A stretch of DNA of 64,000 nucleotides. Origin: Limnobacter humi (lineage in GTDB: Bacteria; Pseudomonadota; Gammaproteobacteria; Burkholderiales; Burkholderiaceae_B). The translations under genes and the position numbers were made by a program. Every line of letters begins with the position of its first letter. The first letter of the stretch is position 1. The stretch spans positions 62,001 through 126,000 of the forward strand of contig NZ_JANIGO010000005.1 of assembly GCF_024518835.1 (NCBI RefSeq), written 5' to 3'. Shown piece after piece: positions 53,405 to 62,739 of the stretch. The notes under the pieces were generated by a model. The model was not told where the DNA came from, ran no database searches, and was given only the letters and a program-made list of their open reading frames with translations.

Positions 53405-54499
53405 ATGGCCAGCCAAGCCCCTGTGAATGCTGAAACACCCGTGGATGGAAAGAACGCTGCAGGCTCAGCGTCTGCGCCCGTCGCAACACCAGCTGCACCA
53501 GCCCGCCGTGAAGACGGTTTGGACAAAGCGGCGATTTTCATGCTGAGCCTTGGTGCGGACGATGCAGCCGAGGTGCTCAAGTTTTTCGGTCCGCGCGATG
53601 TAAACCGGTTGCTCACCCGCATGACCAACTTGCGCGATGTAAAGCAAGACCGTGTGGATTCCGTGACCCGAGAGTTTTTAGAAATCACCTTGGACCAAAG
53701 CGCCATCGGCACCTCGTCGGATCAATACATCCGGTCCATGCTGAACAAAGCGCTGGGCGAAGAGCGGGCCGGTTTCCTGGCTGATCGCATTCTTCAGTCG
53801 GGCGACACCTCGGGCATTGAAAGCCTGAAGTGGGTGGATGCATCCAGCGTGGCCGAGCTGATTAAAAACGAACACCCGCAGATCATCGCCACCATTCTGG
53901 TTCACTTGGAACGAGATCATGCCGCAGCCATTCTCAACGAGTTTCCAGACAAAGTGCGCAAGGATGTGACCATCCGCATTTCCACGTTGGATGGCGTACA
54001 ACCCAATGCGCTGCGCGAGTTGAACGAGGTGTTGTCCAAAGCCCTGGCTGGCGGTGAGAAGGTCAAGAAAAGCACCTTGGGTGGCACCAAAACAGCGGCG
54101 GAAATCCTCAACTATGTGGGCACAGCCAATGAACAGGCGGTGCTGGAAAGCATCCGGGAATACGACGATCAATTGGCCCAGAAAATTCAGGACGAGATGT
54201 TTGTGTTTGACAACCTGATGGACCTGGACAGCCGCAGCTTGCAACAAACCCTGCGCGAAATCGACAACGCCATTTTGGTGATTGCATTGAAAGGCGCACC
54301 AGAAAACCTCAAGGAACGCATTTTCCAGAACATGAGCCAGCGCGCCTCGGAAGCGGTTCGCGACGAACTGCTGAACAAGGGGCCGGTGCGCATCTCGGAT
54401 GTGGATGCTGCACAAAAGGAAATTCTGCGGGTGGTTCGCCGGTTGGCCGACGAAGGGCAAATTGTGTTGGGTGGATCGGGAGAGGATGCTTTTGTCTAA
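53405..54499 (+). CDS. fliG: Flagellar motor switch protein FliG
   Basis: Rotor protein of the C ring, 364 residues from ATG 53405; a TTG at 53393 overlapping the fliF stop is an alternative. The first 38 or so residues are an unusual Ala/Pro extension (SAPVATPAAPARRED), then the FliG N-domain with DKAAIFMLSLGADDAAEVLKFFGPRDV, middle EHPQIIATILVHLERDHAAAILNEFPDKVRKDVTIRI, and the motor domain with MFVFDNLMDLDSRSLQQTLREID. It overlaps fliH by 14 nt. Confidence 0.96.
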   Translation: MASQAPVNAETPVDGKNAAGSASAPVATPAAPARREDGLDKAAIFMLSLGADDAAEVLKFFGPRDVNRLLTRMTNLRDVKQDRVDSVTREFLEITLDQSAIGTSSDQYIRSMLNKALGEERAGFLADRILQSGDTSGIESLKWVDASSVAELIKNEHPQIIATILVHLERDHAAAILNEFPDKVRKDVTIRISTLDGVQPNALRELNEVLSKALAGGEKVKKSTLGGTKTAAEILNYVGTANEQAVLESIREYDDQLAQKIQDEMFVFDNLMDLDSRSLQQTLREIDNAILVIALKGAPENLKERIFQNMSQRASEAVRDELLNKGPVRISDVDAAQKEILRVVRRLADEGQIVLGGSGEDAFV

Positions 54500-55202
54500 G
54501 CGGATTGTGAAAGGTGTGGAAACGGCCACACCCTGGAAAGCCCTGGCGCCCGACTCCAACAACCCCATTGGCGATTTGTTGGCCCACAAGGCACTGATCA
54601 AGCAGCGTGAAGAGGACATCATTCGCAAGGCACAAGCCCTGCGACAAAAAGAGCACGATGTTGAGCAGGTGGTTCACCAAAGCCGCGAGCAGGGTTACGA
54701 GGATGGCCACCGTGAAGGGTACAACGACGGCTTGAAGCTGGCCAATGAGGAAGCAGCGCGCTTGGCGCAAGTGTGTGTACAACTGCAAGCCGAATTAAGT
54801 GCCATTCAAAACCGGCTGGCCGAACGGATGCTGGACCTGGTGGTGGTATCGGCCCGTCAAGTCGTGCAGGACCACACCGTTCGTTGTCCCGAATCGATTG
54901 CCGCGCTGCTGAAAGCCGCCATCCAGTCCATCTCGGCGGATGTGGTGTATATCACCGTGGCTGCTGCACCGGCCACCATTGCCAACATGCAATACCACTT
55001 GCAAGCGCTGGGCCCGTTGTCCACGCAGGTTCAGCAGTCGGTGGCGGTCAATTTCAAAGAGGACCCGCGGTTGGCCGAAGGCGGTTTCATGGTGTATCAC
55101 ACCGCAGGGCAAATGGATTATTCGCTGGAGACCCGCTGGCGCAATGTGTTCTCGGCCCTGTCAGACCAACCGGAACACTTGCACCATGCACAGCCCGGTT
55201 GA
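54486..55202 (+). CDS. fliH: Flagellar assembly protein FliH
   Basis: Regulator of the FliI ATPase that docks it at the C ring. The 238 residues start [23 protein letters not shown], with a central charged coiled coil ([46 protein letters not shown], with G-rich GxxxG-like spacing) and a conserved C-terminal domain ending around [30 protein letters not shown]. The start overlaps fliG by 14 nt and the stop overlaps fliI by 17 nt. Confidence 0.93.
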   Translation: MLLSKRIVKGVETATPWKALAPDSNNPIGDLLAHKALIKQREEDIIRKAQALRQKEHDVEQVVHQSREQGYEDGHREGYNDGLKLANEEAARLAQVCVQLQAELSAIQNRLAERMLDLVVVSARQVVQDHTVRCPESIAALLKAAIQSISADVVYITVAAAPATIANMQYHLQALGPLSTQVQQSVAVNFKEDPRLAEGGFMVYHTAGQMDYSLETRWRNVFSALSDQPEHLHHAQPG

Positions 55203-56604
55203 GCCACCATCGGCCTTGCTCAACTGGCTGGATGATTGCACTGCGCAGGTGGTTCGCACCGATCAAGCGGTGGTGTCCGGTCGTTTGATGCGTGTCCAAG
55301 GCTTGGTGGTTCAGGCTGCCGGCCTGGAGTTGGCGGTGGGCACCTTGTGTCACATCCATGCGGGACTGCAAATGCTGGAGGCCGAAGTGGTCGGCTTCTC
55401 GGATGGCTACACCTACCTGATGCCCCATGGCGAAACGGCCGGGCTTCGACCGGGTTTGCGCATCACGCCGCAGCCGGCACAGTGGCCATTGCCCAGGCTC
55501 CACCAGCGGTTGCCCGCCTATTTGCCAGAGCAGCAACACAGCAAACACCTGCCGGTGGGTGACGGGTTGCTGGGTCGTGTGCTGGATGCCAACGCACGCC
55601 CTTTGGATGGCCTCGGGCCCATCCGGTTTTCACACAGCTCGCCACTGGCTGCACGTGCGGTCAACCCCATTGAGCGGGTGCCAGTTCGTCAACCGATTGA
55701 TGTGGGTGTGCGCGCCATCAACGCATTGTTGACGGTGGGCAAGGGCCAACGCCTGGGCCTGTTTGCAGGCTCTGGTGTGGGTAAGTCGGTGCTGCTGGGC
55801 ATGATGGCCCGCTTCACCTCCGCAAGCCGGATTGTGGTGGGCCTGATTGGTGAACGGGGTCGTGAAGTCAAGGAGTTCATTGAAGACATTCTGGGTGAGG
55901 ATGGTTTGAAACGGTCGGTGGTGGTGGCAGCACCAGCGGACAGTTCAGCCCTGCTGCGCCTTCAGGGTGCCGCCTATGCCAGCACCCTGGCAGAGCACTT
56001 TCGAGACCAGGGGCATGATGTGCTGCTGATCATGGACTCGTTGACCCGCTATGCTCAAGCGCAGCGGGAAATCGCGCTGGCCATTGGTGAGGCACCGGCC
56101 ACCAAAGGCTATCCCCCTAGCGTATTTGCCAAACTGCCCGCCCTGGTGGAGCGGGCCGGAAATTCCTCCACGTCGGGTGGGTCTATCACAGCGTTTTACA
56201 CGGTGCTGTCCGAGGGGGATGACCAGCAAGACCCCATTGCCGATGCGGCCCGGGCCATTCTGGATGGCCATTTTGTGTTGTCCCGAAAGCTGGCCGAGCA
56301 GGGTCACTACCCGGCACTGGACATTGAGCAATCCATTTCCCGTGTGATGCACAACGTCACAGAGACCGTGCACATGGACACTGCGCGCTATTTCAAAGCG
56401 CTGTATTCCAAGTACACCGCCAACCAGGACCTGATTTCGATTGGGGCCTATCAGCGCGGTGCCGACCCCATGATCGACAAGGCCATCGACCTGCAGCCTG
56501 CCATGCGCGGGTTTTTGCAGCAAGGCATTCAGGAAAGCTGCAACATGCTCGACAGCCTGGATGCACTGGCCCGGGTGTTCAACCCGGACGCCACAGCGCA
56601 GTGA
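55186..56604 (+). CDS. fliI: Flagellum-specific ATPase FliI
   Basis: Export ATPase homologous to F1 beta. The 472 residues from ATG 55186 ([18 protein letters not shown]) include the Walker [41 protein letters not shown], Walker B-type [48 protein letters not shown], and [19 protein letters not shown] signatures. Overlaps fliH by 17 nt. Followed by a 77-nt gap holding a hairpin and then fliJ. Confidence 0.97.
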   Translation: MHSPVEPPSALLNWLDDCTAQVVRTDQAVVSGRLMRVQGLVVQAAGLELAVGTLCHIHAGLQMLEAEVVGFSDGYTYLMPHGETAGLRPGLRITPQPAQWPLPRLHQRLPAYLPEQQHSKHLPVGDGLLGRVLDANARPLDGLGPIRFSHSSPLAARAVNPIERVPVRQPIDVGVRAINALLTVGKGQRLGLFAGSGVGKSVLLGMMARFTSASRIVVGLIGERGREVKEFIEDILGEDGLKRSVVVAAPADSSALLRLQGAAYASTLAEHFRDQGHDVLLIMDSLTRYAQAQREIALAIGEAPATKGYPPSVFAKLPALVERAGNSSTSGGSITAFYTVLSEGDDQQDPIADAARAILDGHFVLSRKLAEQGHYPALDIEQSISRVMHNVTETVHMDTARYFKALYSKYTANQDLISIGAYQRGADPMIDKAIDLQPAMRGFLQQGIQESCNMLDSLDALARVFNPDATAQ

Positions 56605-56648
56605 AACAGGCGCTTTTCGCCAGATTTCTTCCCGCATGCCAAGAAGGC

Positions 56649-56678
56649 TCCCCCGTACACTGAATTCATCGTGGGGGA
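56649..56678 (+). promoter_or_regulatory. Possible RBS-sequestering hairpin before fliJ
   Basis: TCCCCC (56649-56654) can pair with GGGGGA (56673-56678), the Shine-Dalgarno of fliJ four nucleotides before the ATG at 56682. The 18-nt loop contains TGAATTCA. Only a 6-bp stem, so the effect is speculative. Confidence 0.25.
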
Positions 56679-56681
56679 ATC

Positions 56682-57173
56682 ATGAGCAAAGCCATTGAAC
56701 TGTTGAAGGACCGCATCAGTCTCGAAGTCAGCGAGATGGAATCGCACATGGCCTTGATCCAGTCCAGCATCGAGAAAGGTCAGCACAGCATCCACATGCT
56801 GACCGATTACGTTCGCCAGTATTCAGAAAAATTGGCATTCATGGGGCAATGCACAGCGGTTGATGAACTCACCCCGCACACCATCAGTGGCACCGAATTG
56901 AAGGCGCACAATCAGTTTGCCGGAAAGCTCATGTCGGCCTTGGCTGCGCAGGTTCGGCAAAATGAAACCAACAAGGCCTACCTGCGGCAAGCGGCTGAAA
57001 ATTTGAAACACCTGAAGCTCAAGCAGAAAACGCTGGAGCAATTGCTGGCAAGGCGCGAGGCTGTTCTGGAAGAAAAACAGCTTCGCCGTGAGCAAAAAGA
57101 ACTGGATGAGCTGGCCAATGGTCGGTATGCCCGCACCCTGCTGCTGAAGTCTGCAGAAGGGAGGCTGGCATGA
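56682..57173 (+). CDS. fliJ: FliJ-like export component
   Basis: A 163-residue, highly helical, coiled-coil protein between fliI and flhA. FliJ is the central stalk linking the FliI hexamer to FlhA. Evidence is position after fliHI and the long charged helices (RISLEVSEMESHMALIQSSIEK, NLKHLKLKQKTLEQLLARREAVLEEKQLRREQKELDELANGRYA). Sequence conservation in this family is low. The stop overlaps the flhA start (ATGA). Confidence 0.75.
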   Translation: MSKAIELLKDRISLEVSEMESHMALIQSSIEKGQHSIHMLTDYVRQYSEKLAFMGQCTAVDELTPHTISGTELKAHNQFAGKLMSALAAQVRQNETNKAYLRQAAENLKHLKLKQKTLEQLLARREAVLEEKQLRREQKELDELANGRYARTLLLKSAEGRLA

Positions 57174-59263
57174 GCGTGCCCCAAGCCACCCTGAATGATG
57201 TCCTGAAAAATGCGGTAGACCTGAACAAGGCCCGTGCCCTTGCTGCGCCAGTGTTCATTTTGCTGGTGTTGGCCATGATGGTGTTGCCATTGCCAGCCAT
57301 GGCGCTGGATGTGCTGTTCACCTTCAACATTGCGCTGTCCATGGTGGTGTTGGTGGCAGCCCTGTACACCAAAAAACCGCTGGATTTTTCGTCTTTCCCA
57401 ACGGTGTTGCTGATCACCACGTTGCTGCGCCTAAGCCTGAATGTGGCCTCCACCCGCGTGGTGCTTTTGCATGGTCATGAGGGCACTGATTCAGCCGGCA
57501 AAGTGATTGAGGCTTTTGGCCACTTCTTGATTGGTGGCAATTTGGCGGTCGGCATTATCGTGTTTGTCATCTTGATGGTGATTAACTTTGTGGTGATCAC
57601 CAAAGGCGCTGGACGCATTGCAGAAGTGTCTGCCCGTTTCACCCTGGACGCCATGCCCGGTAAGCAAATGGCCATTGATGCCGATTTGAATGCTGGGTTG
57701 ATTACCGAGGCCGAGGCCAAGAAGCGTCGACAGGAAACCGCACAAGAGTCGGAGTTTTACGGCTCCATGGATGGTGCGTCGAAATTTGTTCGTGGTGATG
57801 CCGTGGCGGGTGTGTTCATTCTCATCATCAACATTGTGGGCGGACTGGCTGTTGGCATGTTGCAGTACGACCTTGGCTTTGCCAGCGCCGGGCAAAAATA
57901 TGTATTGCTCGCCATTGGCGATGGCCTGGTGGCCCAAGTGCCTGCGCTATTGATTTCCGTGGCTGCCGGTTTGGTGGTGGCGCGCGTGGGCCAAGGGCAG
58001 GACATCGGCACCCAGGTGGCCTCGCAACTGGCGCAGTCCCCCCAGGTGTTTGCCATGTGTGCAGGCGTGTTGTTGTTGCTGGGTTTCATTCCCGGCATGC
58101 CCAACCTGCCATTCCTGATGTTCGGTGCCGGCATGGCCGGGCTGGCTTACTGGCTGCAAAAGCGGTCCATGGCCCCAGTGGAAGACAACACCGAGCAGGC
58201 CGTGAGCCGCGCCATGAAAGAGGTGGCCGATGCCAGTTGGGATGACATCAAACCCGTTGAACCCCTGGCCCTTGAAATTGGCTATCGCCTGATTCCCCTG
58301 GTGGACAAAGGGCCTGACAGCGATCTGCTCAAACGCATCAAGGCCATCCGGAAAAAATTCACCCAGGAAATGGGCTTTCTGCCACCCCCCATCCATGTGC
58401 GAGACAACCTGGATTTGCCACCCAACAGTTACCGCCTGCTGATCAAAGGCGTCAACATGGCGCAGGCCGATGTTGAGCCGGGTGCGTGGTTGGCGATTGA
58501 TCCAGGCGAGGTGGTGCTGCGCTTGCCTGGCCCTCAAACTGTTGACCCCACGTTTGGCATGCCAGCCTACTGGATTGAGCAGGACATGACCGAGCGCGCC
58601 CAGGCCGGTGGCTACACCGTGGTGGACGCAGCCACCGTGATTGCAACTCATGTGTCGCACCTGTTGTCCAACCACGCGTCCAAACTGATCGGCCGCGTGG
58701 AATGCCAGCAACTGCTGGAACACTTTGGCAAGTTGTATCCCAAGGTGGCTGACGAGTTGATTCCAAAAATGTTGTCCCTGTCGGCATTCCAAAAAGTGCT
58801 GCACAACCTCTTGGATGACAGGGTCAGCATTCGCGACATGCGAACCATTTTGGAAACGCTGCTGGAACACGCACCCAAAACCCAAAATCCAGTTGAACTC
58901 ACCGGCTTGGTTCGCATTGCCCTATCCAGTTCGATTGTTCAAGGCTTGGCTGCTCCCGACCGGGATTTGCAAGTGTTGGTATTCGACCCCAAGCTGGAAA
59001 ACATGATTATCCAGTCCAACCAAGGGCAGGCACCGGCCGACGTGGCGATTGAGCCCAACCTGGCCAACACCATGAGCAACAAGCTCACGCATGAGGCGCA
59101 GCGCCTGCTCGCCATGGGCCAAAGCCCCGTGTTGCTGGTGCAGGATTTCTTGCGCCCAGCGCTTGCACAGCTGCTGCGCAAAGCTGCGCCAGGCCTGACG
59201 ATTTTGAGTCATAGCGAAGTGCCGGAGTACAAAAAAGTCTCCGTGTTGTCTGTCATTAAATAA
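57170..59263 (+). CDS. flhA: Flagellar export apparatus protein FlhA
   Basis: Largest export-gate component, 697 residues. The N-terminal half has eight membrane segments and the FHIPEP-type signature (LDFSSFPTVLLITTLLRLSLNVASTRVVL, GKVIEAFGHFLIGGNLAVGIIVFVILMVINFVVITKGAGRIAEVSARFTLDAMPGKQMAIDADLNAG). The cytoplasmic half contains the chaperone-docking platform. Overlaps fliJ by 4 nt. The gene is 9 kb from flhB. Confidence 0.97.
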   Translation: MSVPQATLNDVLKNAVDLNKARALAAPVFILLVLAMMVLPLPAMALDVLFTFNIALSMVVLVAALYTKKPLDFSSFPTVLLITTLLRLSLNVASTRVVLLHGHEGTDSAGKVIEAFGHFLIGGNLAVGIIVFVILMVINFVVITKGAGRIAEVSARFTLDAMPGKQMAIDADLNAGLITEAEAKKRRQETAQESEFYGSMDGASKFVRGDAVAGVFILIINIVGGLAVGMLQYDLGFASAGQKYVLLAIGDGLVAQVPALLISVAAGLVVARVGQGQDIGTQVASQLAQSPQVFAMCAGVLLLLGFIPGMPNLPFLMFGAGMAGLAYWLQKRSMAPVEDNTEQAVSRAMKEVADASWDDIKPVEPLALEIGYRLIPLVDKGPDSDLLKRIKAIRKKFTQEMGFLPPPIHVRDNLDLPPNSYRLLIKGVNMAQADVEPGAWLAIDPGEVVLRLPGPQTVDPTFGMPAYWIEQDMTERAQAGGYTVVDAATVIATHVSHLLSNHASKLIGRVECQQLLEHFGKLYPKVADELIPKMLSLSAFQKVLHNLLDDRVSIRDMRTILETLLEHAPKTQNPVELTGLVRIALSSSIVQGLAAPDRDLQVLVFDPKLENMIIQSNQGQAPADVAIEPNLANTMSNKLTHEAQRLLAMGQSPVLLVQDFLRPALAQLLRKAAPGLTILSHSEVPEYKKVSVLSVIK

Positions 59264-60505
59264 TTGGGTGCGAATGTGTTGCAGAAACGATTGGCAGCAA
59301 CCTCAGCGGAAGCCTTGAAATTGATCACCGATGAATTTGGTGATGACGTGGTGATCGTGTCGACCAAGCAGGTGGACAACGGCGTCGAAGTGATTTTCGC
59401 CAGCGCCCAGGCGGTGGCCTCGCTGGACCTCAGCCCGGATGGCAGTGTACCCAAGGCCAAGCTCACCACGCGAAAGCGTCCGTCCGATCCTGCGCACAAG
59501 GAACCTCGCCCCCAGGGTGTTGAGCTGGACAATCGCGAGGCTGCACAACCCGACATGACCGAGGCACTGGCTCGGGAAGTGGCCCAGCTCAAGAACTTGG
59601 TGCAACAGCAATTCAGTCAGATCAGTTGGCAGAACTGGGCCACTGGCGACCCCTTGCGCGGCAAAATCTGGCAAGACCTTCAAGACCTGGGGTTCTCGCC
59701 ACTGGTGGCCCGCACGCTGGTCGATGGCATTCCGGAGGGACTGGACCATGTCAAAGCCAGCGCCTGGGTGATTGAAGCCATCGCTAGCAAACTCACCGCG
59801 CTTCAGCCTGACATCGAGATGATTCAGAAAGGCGGTGTGTACGCTGTGGTTGGCCCCACCGGCAGCGGAAAAACAACCACCATTGCCAAAATTGCTGCGC
59901 GTTGCCTGGCCCTGAAAGACCGCGCCTCCGTTGCCCTGATCACCACCGACACCTACCGCATTTGCGCGATTGACCAGTTGCGGACTTACGCCAAAGTCAT
60001 TGGCGTGCCCGTGCACGTGGCACTCAATGCTGGCGAGTTGGAATCGCACCTCAAAACCCTGTCGAAAAAACACTTGGTGTTGATCGACACCATGGGCTTG
60101 TCCCCCCGCGATGTGCAAATCACCGAGCAGATCGGCCTGCTGGACCGTCACGATATTCAAAAGCTGCTGGTGATGAATGTGTCGTCCCAGCCCCGGGCTT
60201 TGAGTGAAGTGGCAGACCGCTTCCGCGGTAACGGTTTTTACGGGGCTGTGCTCACCAAGCTCGATGAGTGCTCTTACATTGCAGGCAGCATCGACCTGGC
60301 GCTGCGCGAAAATCTTAATTTGATGTACATGTCGACTGGTCAGCGGGTTCCCGAAGACCTCTACCTGGCCGATGCGCACTTTCTGGTGCAACGGGCCATG
60401 CGTCGCCAATACGAACAAGCCTATGCCCGCACGGAAGAGGAAGTTCAGTGGCTGCGTTATGGCGTGGCCAATCAGGTGGTGAATGATGACATTCGACGCA
60501 CTTGA
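59264..60505 (+). CDS. flhF: Flagellar biosynthesis GTPase FlhF
   Basis: SRP-family GTPase that sets polar flagellar number and site. The 413 residues contain the P-loop GVYAVVGPTGSGKTTTIAKIA, TTDTYRICAIDQLRTYAKVIGVPV (G2/insertion box), LIDTMGLSPRD (G3) and LTKLDE (G4). The TTG start abuts the flhA stop; a GTG at 59276 is an alternative. FlhF normally precedes flhG, but the next gene is fliA with a 23-nt overlap. Confidence 0.95.
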   Translation: MGANVLQKRLAATSAEALKLITDEFGDDVVIVSTKQVDNGVEVIFASAQAVASLDLSPDGSVPKAKLTTRKRPSDPAHKEPRPQGVELDNREAAQPDMTEALAREVAQLKNLVQQQFSQISWQNWATGDPLRGKIWQDLQDLGFSPLVARTLVDGIPEGLDHVKASAWVIEAIASKLTALQPDIEMIQKGGVYAVVGPTGSGKTTTIAKIAARCLALKDRASVALITTDTYRICAIDQLRTYAKVIGVPVHVALNAGELESHLKTLSKKHLVLIDTMGLSPRDVQITEQIGLLDRHDIQKLLVMNVSSQPRALSEVADRFRGNGFYGAVLTKLDECSYIAGSIDLALRENLNLMYMSTGQRVPEDLYLADAHFLVQRAMRRQYEQAYARTEEEVQWLRYGVANQVVNDDIRRT

Positions 60506-61199
60506 AAAAGCCGCGCTGCTGGAGCGGCACATGCCCGAGGTGCAGCGCATTGCTGCCCAGATCCGCAGCAAACTGACCGCCAATGTGGAATTGGACGACT
60601 TGGTACAAGTGGGCATGATCGGCCTGATGGATGCCCTGCAGCGCTACACCCATGGCGAATCGTCCTTTGAGGCGTATGCACATTTCCGGATACGCGGCGC
60701 CATCATGGACGACCTGCGTGAAAAAGACCATTTGCCCCGCGCGGTGCGGCAAATGCGCAAGCAGGTGGAGCGCCAGCGCCAGCAGCTGGCCCACCAACTG
60801 GGCCGGGAGCCCTCTGAAATGGAGTGTGCCGCAGCACTGAATTTGCCGCTGGTGGAGTACCGAAGCTGGCTCAGTGATTTTGAACAAACCCAATGGGTGT
60901 CGTTGGAAGACATGGCCGACGACACCCAGGGCGTGCAGCAGGTGATGGACCGGTTGACCGAGCAGCAAGACACGCTGGAAGACACGCTGGCCCAACGTGA
61001 AAGCCGTGAAGAATTGCTCAACCTGATTGACGGTTTGTCAGACCGTGAGCAATTGGTGTTGCGCCTGTATTTTGAACAGGAAATGACATTCAAGGAAATT
61101 GGCAGCCTCATGGGCGTCAATGAATCCCGCGCCTACCAAATGCACAACCAGGCCTTAACCATCCTGAAAGGCATGGCAGCCCAGCGCCTGGCGGGCTGA
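60483..61199 (+). CDS. fliA: Flagellar sigma factor FliA (sigma-28)
   Basis: RNA polymerase sigma factor for late flagellar genes. The 238 residues have conserved regions 2 (VELDDLVQVGMIGLMDALQRYTHGESSFEAYAHFRIRGAIMDDLRE), 3 (LPRAVRQMRKQVERQRQQLAHQLGREPSEMECAAAL) and 4 (LIDGLSDREQLVLRLYFEQEMTFKEIGSLMGVNESRAYQMHNQAL). Overlaps flhF by 23 nt. The usual intervening flhG is absent. Confidence 0.96.
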   Translation: MMTFDALEKAALLERHMPEVQRIAAQIRSKLTANVELDDLVQVGMIGLMDALQRYTHGESSFEAYAHFRIRGAIMDDLREKDHLPRAVRQMRKQVERQRQQLAHQLGREPSEMECAAALNLPLVEYRSWLSDFEQTQWVSLEDMADDTQGVQQVMDRLTEQQDTLEDTLAQRESREELLNLIDGLSDREQLVLRLYFEQEMTFKEIGSLMGVNESRAYQMHNQALTILKGMAAQRLAG

Positions 61200-61301
61200 T
61201 TCAAAAAAGCCCCGGTAAACCCGCTTTGTTCAGCCCTTTGTGTGTCGGGGTGCTGGTCTACAGTGGTGACATGTTTTCCCTGTGTGCGGGTACTTGTCAT
61301 C

Positions 61302-61706
61302 ATGAGCCAAACCAATTCAGCCCCCAATCCCCGAGACATTCACGACGGATTTTATGAGTCGCTGGAGGCGCAAGCACGTGATGCACTGATCACGGGTGAC
61401 TATGCACGGGGTTCGCTGATCAACCCAGCCACGGTGCTCATGCTCTTGGCCGAGTTGAGAAAGTCACGCAGTGCATTGAAATCCGTGTTGGGGCAGGGTG
61501 ATTATCAGCAGGGTTACAAAGACGGTTGGGTGGATGCACGCTTAACACCGCCCGCCGATTGCAAGCCTGTGGCGTGGGCCATCATTCAACCGGGTGAGAA
61601 ACTGGTCAAGGTGTTTTCCGAACCACCCCAAACATTGCCGGCCAATGCGCAATGTCGCCCACTGTATGTGCAGGCTCAAACTTCACTTTCTTCTTCAGTC
61701 AAATAG
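61302..61706 (+). CDS. Hypothetical protein next to flhC
   Basis: A 134-residue soluble protein from ATG 61302 (MSQTNSAPNPRDIHDGFYESLEAQARDALITGDYARGSLINPATV). No domain recognised; a GYKDGWVDARLTPPADCKPVAW segment stands out. Its 3' end overlaps the convergent flhC by 31 nt, between fliA and flhDC. A role in motility control is possible but is inferred from location only. Confidence 0.7.
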   Translation: MSQTNSAPNPRDIHDGFYESLEAQARDALITGDYARGSLINPATVLMLLAELRKSRSALKSVLGQGDYQQGYKDGWVDARLTPPADCKPVAWAIIQPGEKLVKVFSEPPQTLPANAQCRPLYVQAQTSLSSSVK

Positions 61707-62257
61707 CGCTGGTAGTGTTTGTTGTCAAAGCAAATCTTGGGGCCAGGCCGGCTCTGGATGTCGCACAGCGCACACTGAAACTGCCCCGCCACATCATACG
61801 GATCCACCACGAAATTGCCCTGGCATTGATGGCAGGTGATGGTTCGTAGCACACCGCTGGCCACATGGCGAAACAAGCTCCAGGCGCGGGTCATGCTTAA
61901 AATGGGTGGGTTGTCGATGGCCTGCACCGTTTGCAGGTACAAGGTGTATGCCGCAATCAATACATCGGTTTTTCCAAGCTGCGGGTTGTCGCATTCCACC
62001 GTGTTGTAGATGCTCATGAACAAACTGGCATGGGCATTGGGCGCACGGAATAAAAACCACTCGGTGGAAAACGGCAATGGCCCCTTCTGGGGCGCTTCAC
62101 CTTTTACTTCCTTGTAAATCGACAGGCAGCGGTCACGCGACAACTGGGGAAACTCTGACTGAATCACCTGCAAGCGCGCACCCAGCGCAATCAGCTGGGC
62201 AGCCTTTTGAACGGCCTGCGCATCGTCCAGTACGCTTTTCTTCAACGCAGTGCCCAT
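61676..62257 (-). CDS. flhC: Flagellar master regulator subunit FlhC
   Basis: Zinc-containing partner of FlhD in the FlhD4C2 activator of class II flagellar promoters. The 193 residues have the four-cysteine zinc site C142, C145, C162, C165 (TCHQCQGNFV and QCALCDIQ) and PLPFSTEWFLFRAPNAHASLFMSIY. The start is 2 nt after flhD. Presence of flhDC puts the flagellar hierarchy under the enterobacterial-type regulator rather than FleQ. Confidence 0.95.
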   Translation of the reverse strand: MGTALKKSVLDDAQAVQKAAQLIALGARLQVIQSEFPQLSRDRCLSIYKEVKGEAPQKGPLPFSTEWFLFRAPNAHASLFMSIYNTVECDNPQLGKTDVLIAAYTLYLQTVQAIDNPPILSMTRAWSLFRHVASGVLRTITCHQCQGNFVVDPYDVAGQFQCALCDIQSRPGPKICFDNKHYQRYLTEEESEV

Positions 62258-62259
62258 GG

Positions 62260-62607
62260 TCAGCCCGCCAACTTGTGCTCAACCGGGTGACGAAATCCGA
62301 GAATGCTTGCATGCAGGGCCGTGAGTCGAGGGTCGGTGGACTGGTCATTGGCCAGTGCCCACAGTTTTTCATGGTCAAACCGCAAGGTGCACAGCGACAG
62401 CGATGTGGAGGCCAGGCGCATCAGGTCCGTGGTGCTCATGTCCATCAGGGTGTCGGCCACACCATCGGGCAGGCCCAATTGCGCTTTGGCAGTCACCTTG
62501 TTGTCGTTCAGCATGCGCTGGGCCAGCATCAGGAAATTCAGGTTCAATTCCCGCAGCTCATTCAACATGCGTTCTGCGCTTCCTTTGCCCACGCTCAATG
62601 CACTCAT
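62260..62607 (-). CDS. flhD: Flagellar master regulator subunit FlhD
   Basis: Partner of FlhC. The 115 residues include LLNELRELNLNFLMLAQRMLN-like and KAQLGLPDGVADTLMDMSTTDLMRLASTSLSLCTLRFD, the FlhD core. RBS GGAGGAA is strong. It is divergent from the DUF945-like gene with a 132-nt shared upstream region, so flhDC transcription probably starts there. Confidence 0.94.
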   Translation of the reverse strand: MSALSVGKGSAERMLNELRELNLNFLMLAQRMLNDNKVTAKAQLGLPDGVADTLMDMSTTDLMRLASTSLSLCTLRFDHEKLWALANDQSTDPRLTALHASILGFRHPVEHKLAG

Positions 62608-62637
62608 GGTTCCTCCGAACAGCAGCCTTGGGGGTGC

Positions 62638-62667
62638 TTGTGTTTCATTTCAACTTCGCCGTACAAT
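62638..62667 (+). promoter_or_regulatory. Candidate promoter of the DUF945-like gene
   Basis: TTGTGT (62638-62643) and TACAAT (62662-62667) with 18-nt spacing, between flhD and the gene starting at 62740. A sigma-70-like pair of moderate quality; no clear leftward promoter for flhDC was seen. Confidence 0.3.
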
Positions 62668-62739
62668 CGCCTCACTGGGTCTGCAAACTTCAGTCAAGCT
62701 TCGCGGCGTTTCATTCAGTGTATTGCTCGATGGGACGCC

